Of a stretch of 64,000 nt of DNA, positions 1-8,735 are shown one piece after another. The stretch is from Alphaproteobacteria bacterium (GTDB taxonomy: Bacteria > Pseudomonadota > Alphaproteobacteria > Rhizobiales > JAJFHC01): positions 1-64,000 of the forward strand of contig JAJFHD010000055.1 of the NCBI GenBank assembly GCA_021775805.1. The letters run 5' to 3'. How positions within the stretch are numbered: the first letter of the stretch is position 1; every line of letters begins with the position of its first letter. Made by a program: the position numbers and the translations under genes. A model generated the notes under the pieces. The model was not told the DNA's origin. It was given only the letters and a program-made list of their open reading frames with translations, and made no database searches.

Positions 1-393
1 GACGAAAATGATCCCGGCAAGGCGAAGGTTGTGGTCGACATTGATACCGCGAGCGTAAACACCAATCACGACAAGCGGAACACTCACATTCGTTCCGCCG
101 ATTTTCTCGATGTTGCCAAATTTCCAACCGCAAAGTTCGAAAGCACATCGATCGATGTAAAAGGTAACGGCAAGGCTGTCGTGAACGGTAAACTGACGCT
201 GCATGGCGTGACCAGGGACATTGCCATTGATGCCAAACATATCGGCGGCGGCAAAGATCCCTGGGGCGGCGTCCGGCGCGGATTTTCAGGCACCACGATG
301 ATCAAAATGGCGGACTACGGCATCACCTACAATCTAGGTCCTGCCTCTGCCAATGTCTATTTTGATCTTCATATCGAGGGCATTCGCCAGTAA
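1..393 (+). CDS. YceI family protein, 5' end outside window
   Basis: The reading frame is open from base 1 and ends with TAA at 391-393, giving the last 130 residues of the protein. YceI proteins are small beta-barrel, lipocalin-like proteins, usually periplasmic, that bind isoprenoid-type lipids. The visible part matches the family: a DTASVNT strand, an HIRSADFLDVAKFPTAKF segment, a KLTLHGVTRD turn and a closing aromatic-rich strand. The signal peptide and the first strands lie upstream of the window. A strong bidirectional terminator follows. Family assignment is firm; the physiological ligand is unknown. Confidence 0.85.
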   Translation, partial: DENDPGKAKVVVDIDTASVNTNHDKRNTHIRSADFLDVAKFPTAKFESTSIDVKGNGKAVVNGKLTLHGVTRDIAIDAKHIGGGKDPWGGVRRGFSGTTMIKMADYGITYNLGPASANVYFDLHIEGIRQ

Positions 394-428
394 GCCCGCG
401 GGCAATCCCGCAAACCATCACCCGTTCG

Positions 429-457
429 AAAACCCCGCCTGCCACAGGCGGGGTTTT
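429..457. terminator. bidirectional intrinsic terminator between yceI and mtkB
   Basis: A perfect 13-bp stem (429-441 with 445-457) closes a 3-nt loop. The GC-rich core CCCCGCCTG is flanked by AAAA on one side and TTTT on the other, so it can end transcription from both convergent genes. Confidence 0.9.
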
Positions 458-474
458 CTGGTTTCGGCAACAAC

Positions 475-1374
475 TCAGGCGGCAATCTCCGAAGCGGCGA
501 GGACCGATGCCACGGTTGACCCGAGTTCCGATGGATTGGGAGCGACGGCAACGCCTGCGTGCTGCAGAATTTCAACCTTTTCCTGTGCGGATTCTCCAAA
601 AGCGGAAATAATTGCACCGGCGTGACCCATGGTGCGGCCCTTCGGGGCCGCCAGGCCGGCGACATAGGCAATGACCGGTTTGGTCATGTGGTCGCGCACG
701 AATTCCGCGGCCTCCGCCTCCTGCGGACCACCGATTTCTCCGATCATCATCACGGCATCTGTCCCGTCGTCCGTCTCGAACAGTTCGAGAATGTCCTTGA
801 AGGAACTGCCGTTGATCGGGTCTCCGCCGATACCGACGCTGGTCGAGACACCGATGCCCAGGTCCTTCAACTGGGATGCCGCTTCATAGCCCAAGGTGCC
901 TGACCGTCCGACAATACCGACGCGTCCAGGCTTGTAGATATGGCCCGGCATGATACCGGCCATGGCCTCTCCCGGCGTGATCAGACCGGCGCAGTTGGGG
1001 CCCAGCAGGCGCATCCTGTCATCGGCACGATAGCGCCGCATGTAGCGCTTGACCCGGATCATGTCCTGGGCGGGAATGCCGTCGGTTATGCACACGCACA
1101 GCTTGATGCCAGCATCGGCCGCCTCCATGATCGCGTCGGCGGCAAACGGCGGCGGTACAAAGACGATGCTGGTATCCGCCCGGGTTTCTCCGACCGCCCC
1201 CTTGACGGTGTTGAAGACCGGGCGACCATGCAGCGTCGTGCCGCCTTTGCCGGGTGTAATACCGCCAACCACGTTGGTGCCGTACTGGAGCATCTCGAGC
1301 GCGTGGAATGCACCGATGCGGCCGGTAAATCCCTGAACGAGAACCCGTGACGACTTATCGATGAGAATGGACAT
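475..1374 (-). CDS. mtkB: malate-CoA ligase (malate thiokinase) subunit alpha, MtkB
   Basis: Alpha subunit (299 aa) of an ADP-forming malate-CoA ligase that converts malate, CoA and ATP to malyl-CoA in the serine cycle. It has the succinyl-CoA-synthetase alpha architecture: a CoA-binding Rossmann domain with GFTG at residues 15-18, a ligase domain, and the phospho-histidine motif GRTMGHAGAI with His251. It lies 31 bp downstream of mtkA, as the last gene of the sga-mcl-mtkA-mtkB operon. It could be mistaken for sucD. The operon context with malyl-CoA lyase and serine-glyoxylate aminotransferase, and the close match of the partner subunit to methylotroph MtkA, favour MtkB. Confidence 0.88.
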   Translation of the reverse strand: MSILIDKSSRVLVQGFTGRIGAFHALEMLQYGTNVVGGITPGKGGTTLHGRPVFNTVKGAVGETRADTSIVFVPPPFAADAIMEAADAGIKLCVCITDGIPAQDMIRVKRYMRRYRADDRMRLLGPNCAGLITPGEAMAGIMPGHIYKPGRVGIVGRSGTLGYEAASQLKDLGIGVSTSVGIGGDPINGSSFKDILELFETDDGTDAVMMIGEIGGPQEAEAAEFVRDHMTKPVIAYVAGLAAPKGRTMGHAGAIISAFGESAQEKVEILQHAGVAVAPNPSELGSTVASVLAASEIAA

Positions 1375-1405
1375 TGGTACTGTCTCCTAAAAGTTTCCGG
1401 GTTGC

Positions 1406-2587
1406 TCAGGCGGCCTGCGCCGACACATTTCTCCAGGCGTCGACGGAGAGCTCTGCAGCTTCCGCCAGGGTTTCCGCGATGCCTATGGCGAGGCCGCTTT
1501 CCCGCAGAATTTGAAAACCTTCGTCCACATTGGTCCCGGCAAGCCGGACCACGACCGGCACGTTGACATCGACTTCTTCAAACGCCTTGACCACGCCTTC
1601 GGCTACCCAGTCGCAACGGTTGATCCCGGCGAATATGTTGACCAGCAGAACCGAGACATTCTGGTCGGCCAGCACCGAACGGAAGGCCTTGACGATCCGG
1701 TCGGGAGATGCGCCTCCACCCACATCGAGAAAGTTCGCCGGCTCACCGCCGCCCAACTGGATCATATCCATGGTCGCCATCGCCAGGCCGGCCCCGTTGA
1801 TGATGCAGCCGATTTCACCGTCGAGACCGACATAGTTCAACCCCCGGTCGGCCGCGTAGGTCTCGCGCGGGTCTTCCTGCGACTTGTCCCGCAGTTCGGA
1901 GATATGGGCGGACCTGAACAGCGCGTTGTCGTCGAAACTCATCTTGGTATCGAGCGCCACCAGGCTGCCATCCGCGGTTGTCACAAGCGGATTGATTTCG
2001 ACCATGGTTGCGTCGAGTTCCCGGAACGCCCGGTAACACCCCATCAGAACCTGCGTCGCCTGACCGATCTGTTTGGAATCCAGGCCGAGTCCGAAGGCAA
2101 TTTCACGGGCCTGAAACTCCTGCATCCCTACCGCCGGTTCGACACTCACCCGGAGGATCGAATCCGGTTCGCGCTCGGAAATCTCCTCGATCTCCATACC
2201 ACCCGCAGACGAGGCAACGACCATGACCCGTTCGGTCTTGCGATCGAGCACAAAGCCCAGATAGAACTCGTGTTCGATGTCGACCGCTTCCTCGACATAA
2301 AGCCGATAGATCATCTTGCCGCGCGGTCCGGTCTGCTGGGTCACCAGTTTGCGGCCGAGCATGTCGTCGGCCGCCTCCAAGATCTCCCGGTCGTCGTCAC
2401 AGACCCGGATACCGCCGGCCTTGCCGCGCGCACCCGAATGAACCTGTGCTTTGACGACCCATTTGGACCCCCCGATCTCGCGCGCCCGGTAAGTTGCCTG
2501 CTCGGGACTGTAGGCCAGCCCGCCGCGCGGGACGGCGATGCCGAAACCGCTCAGCAGTTCCTTTGCCTGATACTCATGAATATCCAT
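1406..2587 (-). CDS. mtkA: malate-CoA ligase subunit beta, MtkA
   Basis: ATP-grasp beta subunit (393 aa) pairing with MtkB. It opens with [12 protein letters not shown], typical of the SucC/MtkA family, contains the nucleotide-binding GARGKAGGI segment, and has the CoA-ligase core motifs [12 protein letters not shown] and [11 protein letters not shown] followed by [11 protein letters not shown]. The length and the whole run of motifs match the roughly 390-aa Methylobacterium MtkA as I remember it better than SucC. The ATG at 2587 was preferred over an in-frame TTG at 2596 because the family starts exactly at MDIHEYQ and an AAGG lies upstream. The gap to mcl is 23 bp. Confidence 0.88.
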   Translation of the reverse strand: MDIHEYQAKELLSGFGIAVPRGGLAYSPEQATYRAREIGGSKWVVKAQVHSGARGKAGGIRVCDDDREILEAADDMLGRKLVTQQTGPRGKMIYRLYVEEAVDIEHEFYLGFVLDRKTERVMVVASSAGGMEIEEISEREPDSILRVSVEPAVGMQEFQAREIAFGLGLDSKQIGQATQVLMGCYRAFRELDATMVEINPLVTTADGSLVALDTKMSFDDNALFRSAHISELRDKSQEDPRETYAADRGLNYVGLDGEIGCIINGAGLAMATMDMIQLGGGEPANFLDVGGGASPDRIVKAFRSVLADQNVSVLLVNIFAGINRCDWVAEGVVKAFEEVDVNVPVVVRLAGTNVDEGFQILRESGLAIGIAETLAEAAELSVDAWRNVSAQAA

Positions 2588-2610
2588 TATGTTCAACCTT
2601 TGAACTGAAG

Positions 2611-3564
2611 TTACAAAATCGCAGACGGCGACTCAGAAATCTGCTGGTTCATGGCCACCACGTTCTGGGCCATGCGGGCAGAGGCTGCGTCGATCATCTT
2701 GCCATCGAGCGCGACAGCGCCTTTGCCAGAAGCTTCGGCATCAGCAAGCAGGTCGAGAATGCGTTGGGCCCGCTGGACTTCGGCTTCCGGTGGCGAGAAG
2801 ATCTCGTTGGCCAAGTCGATCTGGCTTGGATGAATCGCCCATTTGCCTTCGATGCCGATCGCGGCGCCGCGTCTGGCAGCGTCGCGATATCCCTCCGGGT
2901 CGTTGAAATCACCGAAGGGTCCGTCGATGGCACGCAGACCGTAGGCACGGCAGGCAACCGTCATGCGGGACAGGGCCATGTGCCACTGGTCGCCCGGATA
3001 ATGCGGGTTCAGGCCGCCGATGTTGACGGTGCGGGCGCGGCAGCTAGCGGCGTAGTCAGCGACGCCGAAATGCATGGCTTCGAGCCTTGGGCTTGCCTGC
3101 GCGATGGCTTCGACATTGGCCATGCCCAGAGCTGTTTCGATCAGGGCTTCCAGGCCGATCTTGTGCGGATATCCCTTGGCCATTTCGATCTGGTTGACCA
3201 GGGCTTCGACCAGGTAGAGATCCGACGGTACACCCACTTTGGGCACCAGAATGGTGTGCAGCTTGGCGCCGGCCTGTTCGACCACATCGATGACGTCACG
3301 ATACATGTAATGGGTGTCGAGACCGTTGATCCTGACGGAAACGGTCTTGCCTTTCGCCGCCCAGTCAATGTCGTTCAAGGCTTCGATAATGTTTTTTCGC
3401 GCCTGCTCCTTGTCGGGCGGCGCCACCGCGTCTTCAATATCGAGGAAAATGTAATCGGCATTACAGTCGGCGGCCTTCTCGATCATTGCCGGGTTGGAGC
3501 CGGGAACCGCCAGTTCGCTGCGATGCAGCCGCTGCCGGACAGTGGCGTGGAGTGTGTGTGACAT
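2611..3564 (-). CDS. mcl: L-malyl-CoA / beta-methylmalyl-CoA lyase (HpcH/HpaI family)
   Basis: TIM-barrel CoA-ester lyase (317 aa) that cleaves malyl-CoA to acetyl-CoA and glyoxylate, closing the serine cycle. Recognisable family elements are the metal-binding LDIEDAVAP segment near residues 41-49, the SVRINGLDT substrate motif near 76-84, the [14 protein letters not shown] helix and a C-terminal [16 protein letters not shown] segment. The start at 3564 ([23 protein letters not shown]) was chosen over a TTG at 3615, which would overlap the sga stop. It sits between sga (47 bp gap) and mtkA (23 bp gap). A second, more divergent HpcH-type lyase is at 42915-43964. Confidence 0.87.
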   Translation of the reverse strand: MSHTLHATVRQRLHRSELAVPGSNPAMIEKAADCNADYIFLDIEDAVAPPDKEQARKNIIEALNDIDWAAKGKTVSVRINGLDTHYMYRDVIDVVEQAGAKLHTILVPKVGVPSDLYLVEALVNQIEMAKGYPHKIGLEALIETALGMANVEAIAQASPRLEAMHFGVADYAASCRARTVNIGGLNPHYPGDQWHMALSRMTVACRAYGLRAIDGPFGDFNDPEGYRDAARRGAAIGIEGKWAIHPSQIDLANEIFSPPEAEVQRAQRILDLLADAEASGKGAVALDGKMIDAASARMAQNVVAMNQQISESPSAIL

Positions 3565-3611
3565 GATTGGTGACCTTGGTGTGGTAGGTGGATTGAAAGG
3601 TTCAGATTCGA

Positions 3612-4802
3612 TCAAACGGCAATGGCCAGTTCTTCGCGGACACTTGCACCGAAGTACCGCTGTGCGGCGGCGACGCCGCTGCCCGGTTCAACCGGCAGGC
3701 CGACATCGAACATTGCCAGTTCAGCTCCAGCCAGTGCTGACAACGCCATGATTTCGCTGACCTGGCCCAGATGGCCGATACGAAAGACCCTGCCCGCAAC
3801 CTTTGACAACCCTGCCCCGAGCGACAGGCCATAGCGGTGGTAGGCGCGTTGGATGACATCGTTGGCATCAAATCCGTCTGGCACGCAGATCGCGCTCACC
3901 GTGTCTGAATGCCACTTCGGTTCGGCTGCACACAGGCGCAGCCCCCAGGCATCGATACCCTGGCGCACGCCTTGGGCGATCCGGTTGTGACGGGCAAACA
4001 CGTTTCCGAGCCCTTCGGAGGACAAGAGGTCGAGTGAACAGCGCAATCCGCGCAACAAAGTCGTTGCCGGCGTGTACGGGAAATAGCCTTGGGCGTTGGC
4101 GGTCCGCATCATCCCAAGGTCGAAGTAACACCGGTTCATCGTGCCTGACACTGATTTCTCGAACGCCTTCGGGCTGACCGCCAGAATGCCCAGTCCGGCC
4201 GGTAGCATCAGGCCTTTCTGAGAGCCGGTGACGGCAAGATCGACACCCCACTCGTCCATACGAAATTCGACGCTCGCAATCGACGAAACACCATCGACGA
4301 ACAGCAAGGCAGGATGATCCACCGCGTCGAGCGCGCGCCTGACAGCGGCAACGTCGCTGCACACGCCTGTGGCGGTTTCGTTGTGGCAAACAAAGACTGC
4401 CTTGATCTGGTGCGTTCTGTCGGCTTCGAGCTTTCTGGCATAATCCGCAACCGGCACGCCTTCGCCCCACGGTACGTCGATGACATCGACATCGAGTCCG
4501 AGGCGTTCGCACATGTCGACCCACAAATGAGAGAACTGCCCAAAACGGGACATCAGCACCTTGTCGCCGACCGAGAGCGTGTTTGTGACAGCCGCTTCCC
4601 AGGCACCGGTGCCGGAGGACGGGAAGACAAAAACTTCGCCGGTGGTGGTCTTGAACACCGCCTTCAGGTCTTCAAGCAGTGGCCTGACGAAGTCAGGGAA
4701 GTCCGGCGCTCTCATGTCTTCCATCGGCAGATCGATTGCCCGGCGGACAACATCGGGCATGTTGGTCGGACCGGGAATAAACAGATGTGTCGTTCGGGTC
4801 AT
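3612..4802 (-). CDS. sga: serine-glyoxylate aminotransferase
   Basis: PLP-dependent class V aminotransferase (396 aa) transferring the amino group of serine to glyoxylate, giving hydroxypyruvate and glycine; a defining serine-cycle enzyme. The N-terminus HLFIPGPTNMPDVVRRA and the PLP-lysine motif GSQKGLMLPAG (Lys196) are diagnostic. The frame stays open upstream to 4931, but the ATG at 4802 has a well-placed AGGAG at 4810-4814 and gives the family N-terminus. It is the first gene of the operon. The upstream region holds a set of long, mutually exclusive base-pairings described separately, suggesting leader-level control. Confidence 0.9.
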   Translation of the reverse strand: MTRTTHLFIPGPTNMPDVVRRAIDLPMEDMRAPDFPDFVRPLLEDLKAVFKTTTGEVFVFPSSGTGAWEAAVTNTLSVGDKVLMSRFGQFSHLWVDMCERLGLDVDVIDVPWGEGVPVADYARKLEADRTHQIKAVFVCHNETATGVCSDVAAVRRALDAVDHPALLFVDGVSSIASVEFRMDEWGVDLAVTGSQKGLMLPAGLGILAVSPKAFEKSVSGTMNRCYFDLGMMRTANAQGYFPYTPATTLLRGLRCSLDLLSSEGLGNVFARHNRIAQGVRQGIDAWGLRLCAAEPKWHSDTVSAICVPDGFDANDVIQRAYHRYGLSLGAGLSKVAGRVFRIGHLGQVSEIMALSALAGAELAMFDVGLPVEPGSGVAAAQRYFGASVREELAIAV

Positions 4803-5225
4803 GACGGCGCTCCTAGGTTGATACTCATTACCCCGCCAAACCGACATGAAAGGTCGACCAGCGGGTCCTCCGGGCAACCCCGGGAAAAGGATGCGGATGG
4901 GGCCCCGGACCTTTGGAACACTCTTGGTCAAACACCCGTTGAGAGAGACAAATTCGGGTGAACAACCTGCTGAGCGGCCAACGACCTTCCCATCCGCCCG
5001 GTCAATCTCTCAAACATCGTGCGCGCCGAACACACCCGGTATCAGGGGAAATGAATCTCTTTCTTGTGGGGCGTTGCAAACCAATGGGTAGGCTACGCCC
5101 TACCCGAAACAAGCTTGATGTTTCCCGGTGACCGGGACGTTGAGAGGCAGAGCGCGCGTGCTTTGTCGCTGTTTGTTTGAAACAATGCCCTTGAGCCCTT
5201 CAATTCTGACACGGGAGTAACGACC
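4803..5225. other. divergent intergenic region, sga / HAD hydrolase
   Basis: 423 bp between two divergent genes. Besides the paired segments at 4864-5013 it holds no convincing ORF. Promoters for both directions must lie here, but no clear -35/-10 pair could be assigned by eye. Confidence 0.5.
4864..5013 (-). promoter_or_regulatory. candidate structured leader RNA of the serine-cycle operon
   Basis: Read on the minus strand toward sga, the segment contains in order: A (5013-5006), B (4997-4989), C (4960-4955), A' (4946-4939), C' (4938-4933), and B' (4901-4893). A with A' is a perfect 8-bp match (TTGAGAGA/TCTCTCAA), B with B' a perfect 9-bp match (GCGGATGGG/CCCATCCGC), and C with C' a perfect 6-bp match (CACCCG/CGGGTG). 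A-A' crosses both others, so the RNA forms either a pseudoknot or two alternative folds. A further GGTCC/GGACC stem (4911-4907 with 4868-4864) contains B'. I do not recognise a known riboswitch class. The strand is inferred from the position upstream of sga. Confidence 0.45.
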
Positions 5226-5948
5226 ATGTCGCTCGACGACATAAAAGCCCTGACGTTCGACACCGGCGGAACAATCCTCGACTGGCATACGGGCTTCAGC
5301 ACCGCAATCGCCCAGACAGCCGCTAAACACGGTGTTGAACGGGACTGGCCTGTACTCGCCAACGAAATCCGCAAACGGTCGCTCGGCCGCATGCTCAACC
5401 TCGGTGAACACGAGCCGCCTGCCTACAATTTCGACGGCGCTCACCGCGCATCGCTTGACGAGGTGCTCGACGAAAACGGCCTTGGCGCGTTTACGGACGA
5501 AGAACGCCACGCCATTGCCTGGGACAGGGTTCACAAGTTCGATTGTTGGCCCGATTTTCCCCCTGCCCTGCCGAAACTCAGGGCCTCTTACATCTGCGCC
5601 TCGTTCACGATCCTGAGTTTCCGGATCATCATCGACACCGCCAGACACAACGGCCTTAGTTGGGACGCGGTGATCTCATGCGAGGCAATCGGCAAGTACA
5701 AACTTCTGCCGGAGTCCTATCAGACCGCGGCCCGCTTCCTGCAGCTTGATCCGTCGGAATGCTGCATGGTCGCCTGTCACAATTTCGACCTCGATGCCGC
5801 ACGGTCCCAAGGTTTCAAGACGGCGTTTGTGCGCAGGCCCGATGAGTGGGGGCCGGCAGGTCCGCCCGATCCCGAACCCAACCCGGCAAACGACATTATC
5901 GTCGATGATTTCCCGTCACTGGCCCGCGCACTTGGAGTCAGTGCCTGA
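5226..5948 (+). CDS. HAD superfamily hydrolase, haloacid dehalogenase type II-like
   Basis: A 240-aa HAD-fold hydrolase. Motif I is FDTGGTILDW with the nucleophile Asp12, motif II is the Ser/Thr in SFTILSF, motif III is the Lys in GKYKLLP, and motif IV is in the ACHNFDLDAARSQGFKTAFVRRP region, which closely follows the haloacid-dehalogenase type II pattern. Substrates of this subgroup are 2-haloacids or small phosphorylated or organic acids; 2-haloacid activity cannot be claimed because the second motif I Asp is replaced (D-T-G). It is transcribed away from the serine-cycle operon and converges on the LuxR-type gene with only 9 bp between them. Confidence 0.75.
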   Translation: MSLDDIKALTFDTGGTILDWHTGFSTAIAQTAAKHGVERDWPVLANEIRKRSLGRMLNLGEHEPPAYNFDGAHRASLDEVLDENGLGAFTDEERHAIAWDRVHKFDCWPDFPPALPKLRASYICASFTILSFRIIIDTARHNGLSWDAVISCEAIGKYKLLPESYQTAARFLQLDPSECCMVACHNFDLDAARSQGFKTAFVRRPDEWGPAGPPDPEPNPANDIIVDDFPSLARALGVSA

Positions 5949-5957
5949 CGGCGCCAC

Positions 5958-6587
5958 TCACCCCGAACCCGCCCGCGACACGTAAAGAGCTGCGGCCATC
6001 GCGCGGTTCTTGATTTCCAGCTTGTCGTAGAGATTCTTCAAGTGGAACTTGACCGTGTTCTGGGAAATCCCGAATCGGTTGGCAATCTGATGATTTGTCC
6101 AGCCGTCCGCAAGGGCTGCAAGGAGTTCACGCTCGCGCACGGTCAACTGATCAAGCGGATCCACATGGAGCGATCGCACATCAATGAAAGGGAAAGACAT
6201 GCGCCCGTTGGCAACCGCATTGACGGTCTCCACCAACCGGTCGATCGGTTCGGTCTTGCAGCAGAACCCATAGCCGCCGTGTTTCATGACCCGGCGGACC
6301 ACATCCGGCCCCGACGCACCCGTATAGACGATCAGCCGCCGCTGGTTGCCGCGTTCCCGGACAGCTTCCAGCACCTTTTGCCCATTCATGTCCGGCAATT
6401 CCCAGCCAATAATGCCGATCTCGAAGTCAAAAGCATCACAGACATCGAGAAAATGGGCGCCGGTCTGCACCTGGGCCACAAGTTCAAAGCGCTTGTCGCC
6501 TCCAAGAACGGACTTAAGACCCTGCAAAATAAGAGTGTTTTTATCCACAGTGACAATGCGGATGCGTCTGCTGGCGGTTCTGGACAT
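5958..6587 (-). CDS. LuxR/NarL-type regulator with degenerate receiver domain
   Basis: A 209-aa protein with a receiver-like domain (about residues 8-125) and a C-terminal LuxR helix-turn-helix (about 148-205; LTVRERELLAALADGWTNHQIA then SQNTVKFHL). The receiver keeps the conserved Lys111, but the position of the phosphoacceptor Asp is Gly61 (IGIIGWELPDMNG), and one of the two acidic metal-binding residues is Lys16 (VDKN instead of VDDH). It is therefore unlikely to be controlled by phosphorylation. It is divergent from the HpaB-type monooxygenase gene with a 305-bp spacer and may regulate it. Family call is sure; target is inferred. Confidence 0.85.
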   Translation of the reverse strand: MSRTASRRIRIVTVDKNTLILQGLKSVLGGDKRFELVAQVQTGAHFLDVCDAFDFEIGIIGWELPDMNGQKVLEAVRERGNQRRLIVYTGASGPDVVRRVMKHGGYGFCCKTEPIDRLVETVNAVANGRMSFPFIDVRSLHVDPLDQLTVRERELLAALADGWTNHQIANRFGISQNTVKFHLKNLYDKLEIKNRAMAAALYVSRAGSG

Positions 6588-6892
6588 GGCGGGGACGGCA
6601 CTTCCACTACGCTACGATAGAACCGCATTATGCCCGACTAATTGATGAGAACTTGTTCGTGACCGTTAAAAAACAGTCCGTTTGCGGTATGGATCGGTTG
6701 TCCGTCGAGTTATTGAGCAGCAATATTGTCGTGTCTTTGTCTGACCCATTGGGTTGCCACCTCTGGCGAATGCTCAATTCAGACAAACCTCCCCATTCGT
6801 CCACCTTTCGCCGAAATTCTCCATAGGCCCAACGCCGGTTGCCGACTAGCCTGACGAAACAGGAAACTTGCAGACTTTGCGGGAGGTGCTCG
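6588..6892. promoter_or_regulatory. divergent control region with a 9-bp inverted repeat
   Basis: 305 bp between the LuxR-type gene and the monooxygenase gene. It contains a perfect inverted repeat, TTTGTCTGA (6736-6744) and TCAGACAAA (6779-6787), with a 34-nt spacer, about 105 bp upstream of the monooxygenase start. This is a plausible regulator-binding arrangement. Nothing else was recognised in it. Confidence 0.4.
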
Positions 6893-8464
6893 ATGTCGGA
6901 CCATGCCAAACCGGAGGACCTTATCGCCGGCAAGAACCGGCCCTTTACCGGAGGCGAATTCCTCGAAAGCCTGCGCGACGAACGTGAAGTCTGGATCTAC
7001 GGCGAGCGGGTCAAGGACGTTACAACCCATCCGGCATTCCGCAATTCAGCCCGTTCCCTGGCCCGCCTCTACGATGCGCTCCATGACGATGCCCAGAAAG
7101 ACGTCCTGACCTGTGAGACCGACACGGGGTCGGGCGGGCGGACCCACAAGTTCTTCCGCTCGGCACGGTCGCGCGAAGACGTTGTCGGCCAGCAGCAGGC
7201 GATCGCCGCCTGGGCCCGCATGTCCTATGGCTGGATGGGCCGTACTCCCGATTACAAAGCCAGTTTGATGAACACCCTGGGCGCCAACAACCAGTTCTAT
7301 GGCGACTTTGCCGAGAACGCCAAGGCCTGGTACAAACGCGCCCAGGAAAATGTCCTGTTCATGAACCACGCGATCGTCAATCCGCCGATCGACCGGGCCA
7401 AGGCCGCCGATCAGGTCAAGGACGTATTCATCACCATCGACAAGGAAACCGATGCCGGCATCCGTGTCTCCGGCGCAAAGGTGGTGGCGACATCGGCTGC
7501 CCTCACCCACTACAACTTCCTGGGCCAGAATGCTGCCATGGCGATCAACGACAGCGATCTGGCGGTGATGTTCATCGCGCCCATGAATGTGTCCGGGATC
7601 AAGCTTTTCTGCCGCGCATCTTATGAAATGCAGGCCGCCGCCATGGGCACGCCCTTCGATTATCCCTTGTCCAGCCGGTATGACGAAAACGATGCCATCT
7701 TTGTCTTCGACGATGTTTTCATCCCCTGGGAAAACGTGCTGCTGCACCGCGACATCTCCAAGATCTCGACGTTCTATCCACGCTCAGGCTTCCTGGCGGG
7801 ATATCAGTTCCAGGGCTGCACCCGGCTGGCGGTTAAGATGGATTTCATTTGCGGTGTTCTGATCAAGGCCCTGAGGGCTGCAGGCTCCGACGAATTTCGC
7901 GGCAACCAGGCCCAGCTTGGCGAAGTCATAGCCTGGCGCAACCTGTTCTGGGCTCTATCCGACGCCATGGCCCACAACCCGGTCGAATGGGTCGGCGGCG
8001 CCATGTTGCCCAACGTCCAGAACGGCACGGCCTACCGGGTGTTCGCCACCGAAGCCTACCCCAAGGTCAAGAGCATCATCGAAAAAATCGTCGCCAGTTC
8101 CCTGATCTACCTGCCGTCGAGTTCCCGTGATTTTGCAACCCCCGACGTCGACCGTTACCTCAAGCAATACGTCAGGGGATCGAACGGTATCGACCACAAG
8201 GAACGCATCAAGATCATGAAACTGCTGTGGGATGCCATCGGCACGGAGTTCGGCGGCCGCCACGAACTCTACGAGCGCAACTACGCCGGCAACCATGAGG
8301 ACATCCGGATCCAGACCATGTTCAATGCCCGCGGCTCCGGTGCCCTCGACGCCATGGTCGCCATGGCCGAACAGTGCATGGGAGACTACGACGAGCACGG
8401 CTGGACCATGGAAGGCTACAACAACGGCGACGACCTGACCGTGGACTGGCAGGGCGACGACTGA
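6893..8464 (+). CDS. HpaB/PvcC-type FADH2-dependent aromatic monooxygenase
   Basis: Oxygenase component (523 aa) of a two-component flavin monooxygenase, the 4-hydroxyphenylacetate 3-hydroxylase family, which ortho-hydroxylates phenols using FADH2 from a partner reductase. Family hallmarks include GGEFLESLRDEREVWIYGERV near the N-terminus, MSYGWMGRTPDYK, NHAIVNPPIDR, the FDDVFIPWENVLLHRD segment and RGSNGIDHKERIKIMKL. The ATG at 6893 has a strong GGGAGG (6881-6886); an in-frame ATG at 6839 was rejected. A flavin reductase gene follows on the same strand. The substrate is not determined: 4-hydroxyphenylacetate, a phenol, coumarate or 4-hydroxybenzoate are all possible; nearby pca genes suggest a protocatechuate route. 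Confidence 0.85.
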   Translation: MSDHAKPEDLIAGKNRPFTGGEFLESLRDEREVWIYGERVKDVTTHPAFRNSARSLARLYDALHDDAQKDVLTCETDTGSGGRTHKFFRSARSREDVVGQQQAIAAWARMSYGWMGRTPDYKASLMNTLGANNQFYGDFAENAKAWYKRAQENVLFMNHAIVNPPIDRAKAADQVKDVFITIDKETDAGIRVSGAKVVATSAALTHYNFLGQNAAMAINDSDLAVMFIAPMNVSGIKLFCRASYEMQAAAMGTPFDYPLSSRYDENDAIFVFDDVFIPWENVLLHRDISKISTFYPRSGFLAGYQFQGCTRLAVKMDFICGVLIKALRAAGSDEFRGNQAQLGEVIAWRNLFWALSDAMAHNPVEWVGGAMLPNVQNGTAYRVFATEAYPKVKSIIEKIVASSLIYLPSSSRDFATPDVDRYLKQYVRGSNGIDHKERIKIMKLLWDAIGTEFGGRHELYERNYAGNHEDIRIQTMFNARGSGALDAMVAMAEQCMGDYDEHGWTMEGYNNGDDLTVDWQGDD

Positions 8465-8505
8465 GGCCTTGTTATGACGTCCCATCCTGAAACTCAGGTC
8501 TCACC

Positions 8506-8600
8506 TTTTGTCACCTCGGCGAAAGCCGGTGTCCAGAGTGGACGCAACAAAACTCCTTAGTCAATTACCCTGGATTGCGGTTTTCACCGCAATGACAAAA
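8506..8600. repeat. palindromic intergenic element (REP/MITE-like)
   Basis: A roughly 95-bp imperfect palindrome bounded by TTTTGTCA (8506-8513) and TGACAAAA (8593-8600). The inner arms read CTCGGCGAAAGCCG...CCAG on the left and CTGG...GCGGTTTTCACCGC on the right. It has the layout of the 'GGCGAAAGCCGG...CCAG' dispersed repeats found between genes in many proteobacteria. It separates the monooxygenase from its reductase and could affect their relative expression or mRNA stability. Only one copy was noticed in this window. Confidence 0.6.
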
Positions 8601-8735
8601 GATGGCGTTCAACCAGCTAACAACGCCAACAATCGTCATAGTGGAAGCAAGGCTGACATTGCAAGCCTGTCACGGAGTGTCTCACCAAGCGACATTCCGC
8701 TTGCCAATTTCCGCTCTACAGGTCACAAAAGATTC

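Noticed and set aside
1511-2608. Long plus-strand ORF (365 codons) opposite mtkA
   Set aside because: It is the antisense of a confidently assigned gene, is rich in His, Arg and Asp as mirror frames of GC-rich genes are, and shows no domain.
2494-3561. 355-codon plus-strand ORF opposite the malyl-CoA lyase
   Set aside because: Same reason: antisense of a conserved gene, no domain seen.
4803-4931. N-terminal extension of serine-glyoxylate aminotransferase by 43 residues
   Set aside because: No similarity to the family there, and the internal ATG at 4802 has a good AGGAG site; the region is better explained as RNA leader.
4864-5013. Known glycine or tetrahydrofolate riboswitch
   Set aside because: The conserved core sequences of these classes are not present, so only a generic structured leader is claimed.
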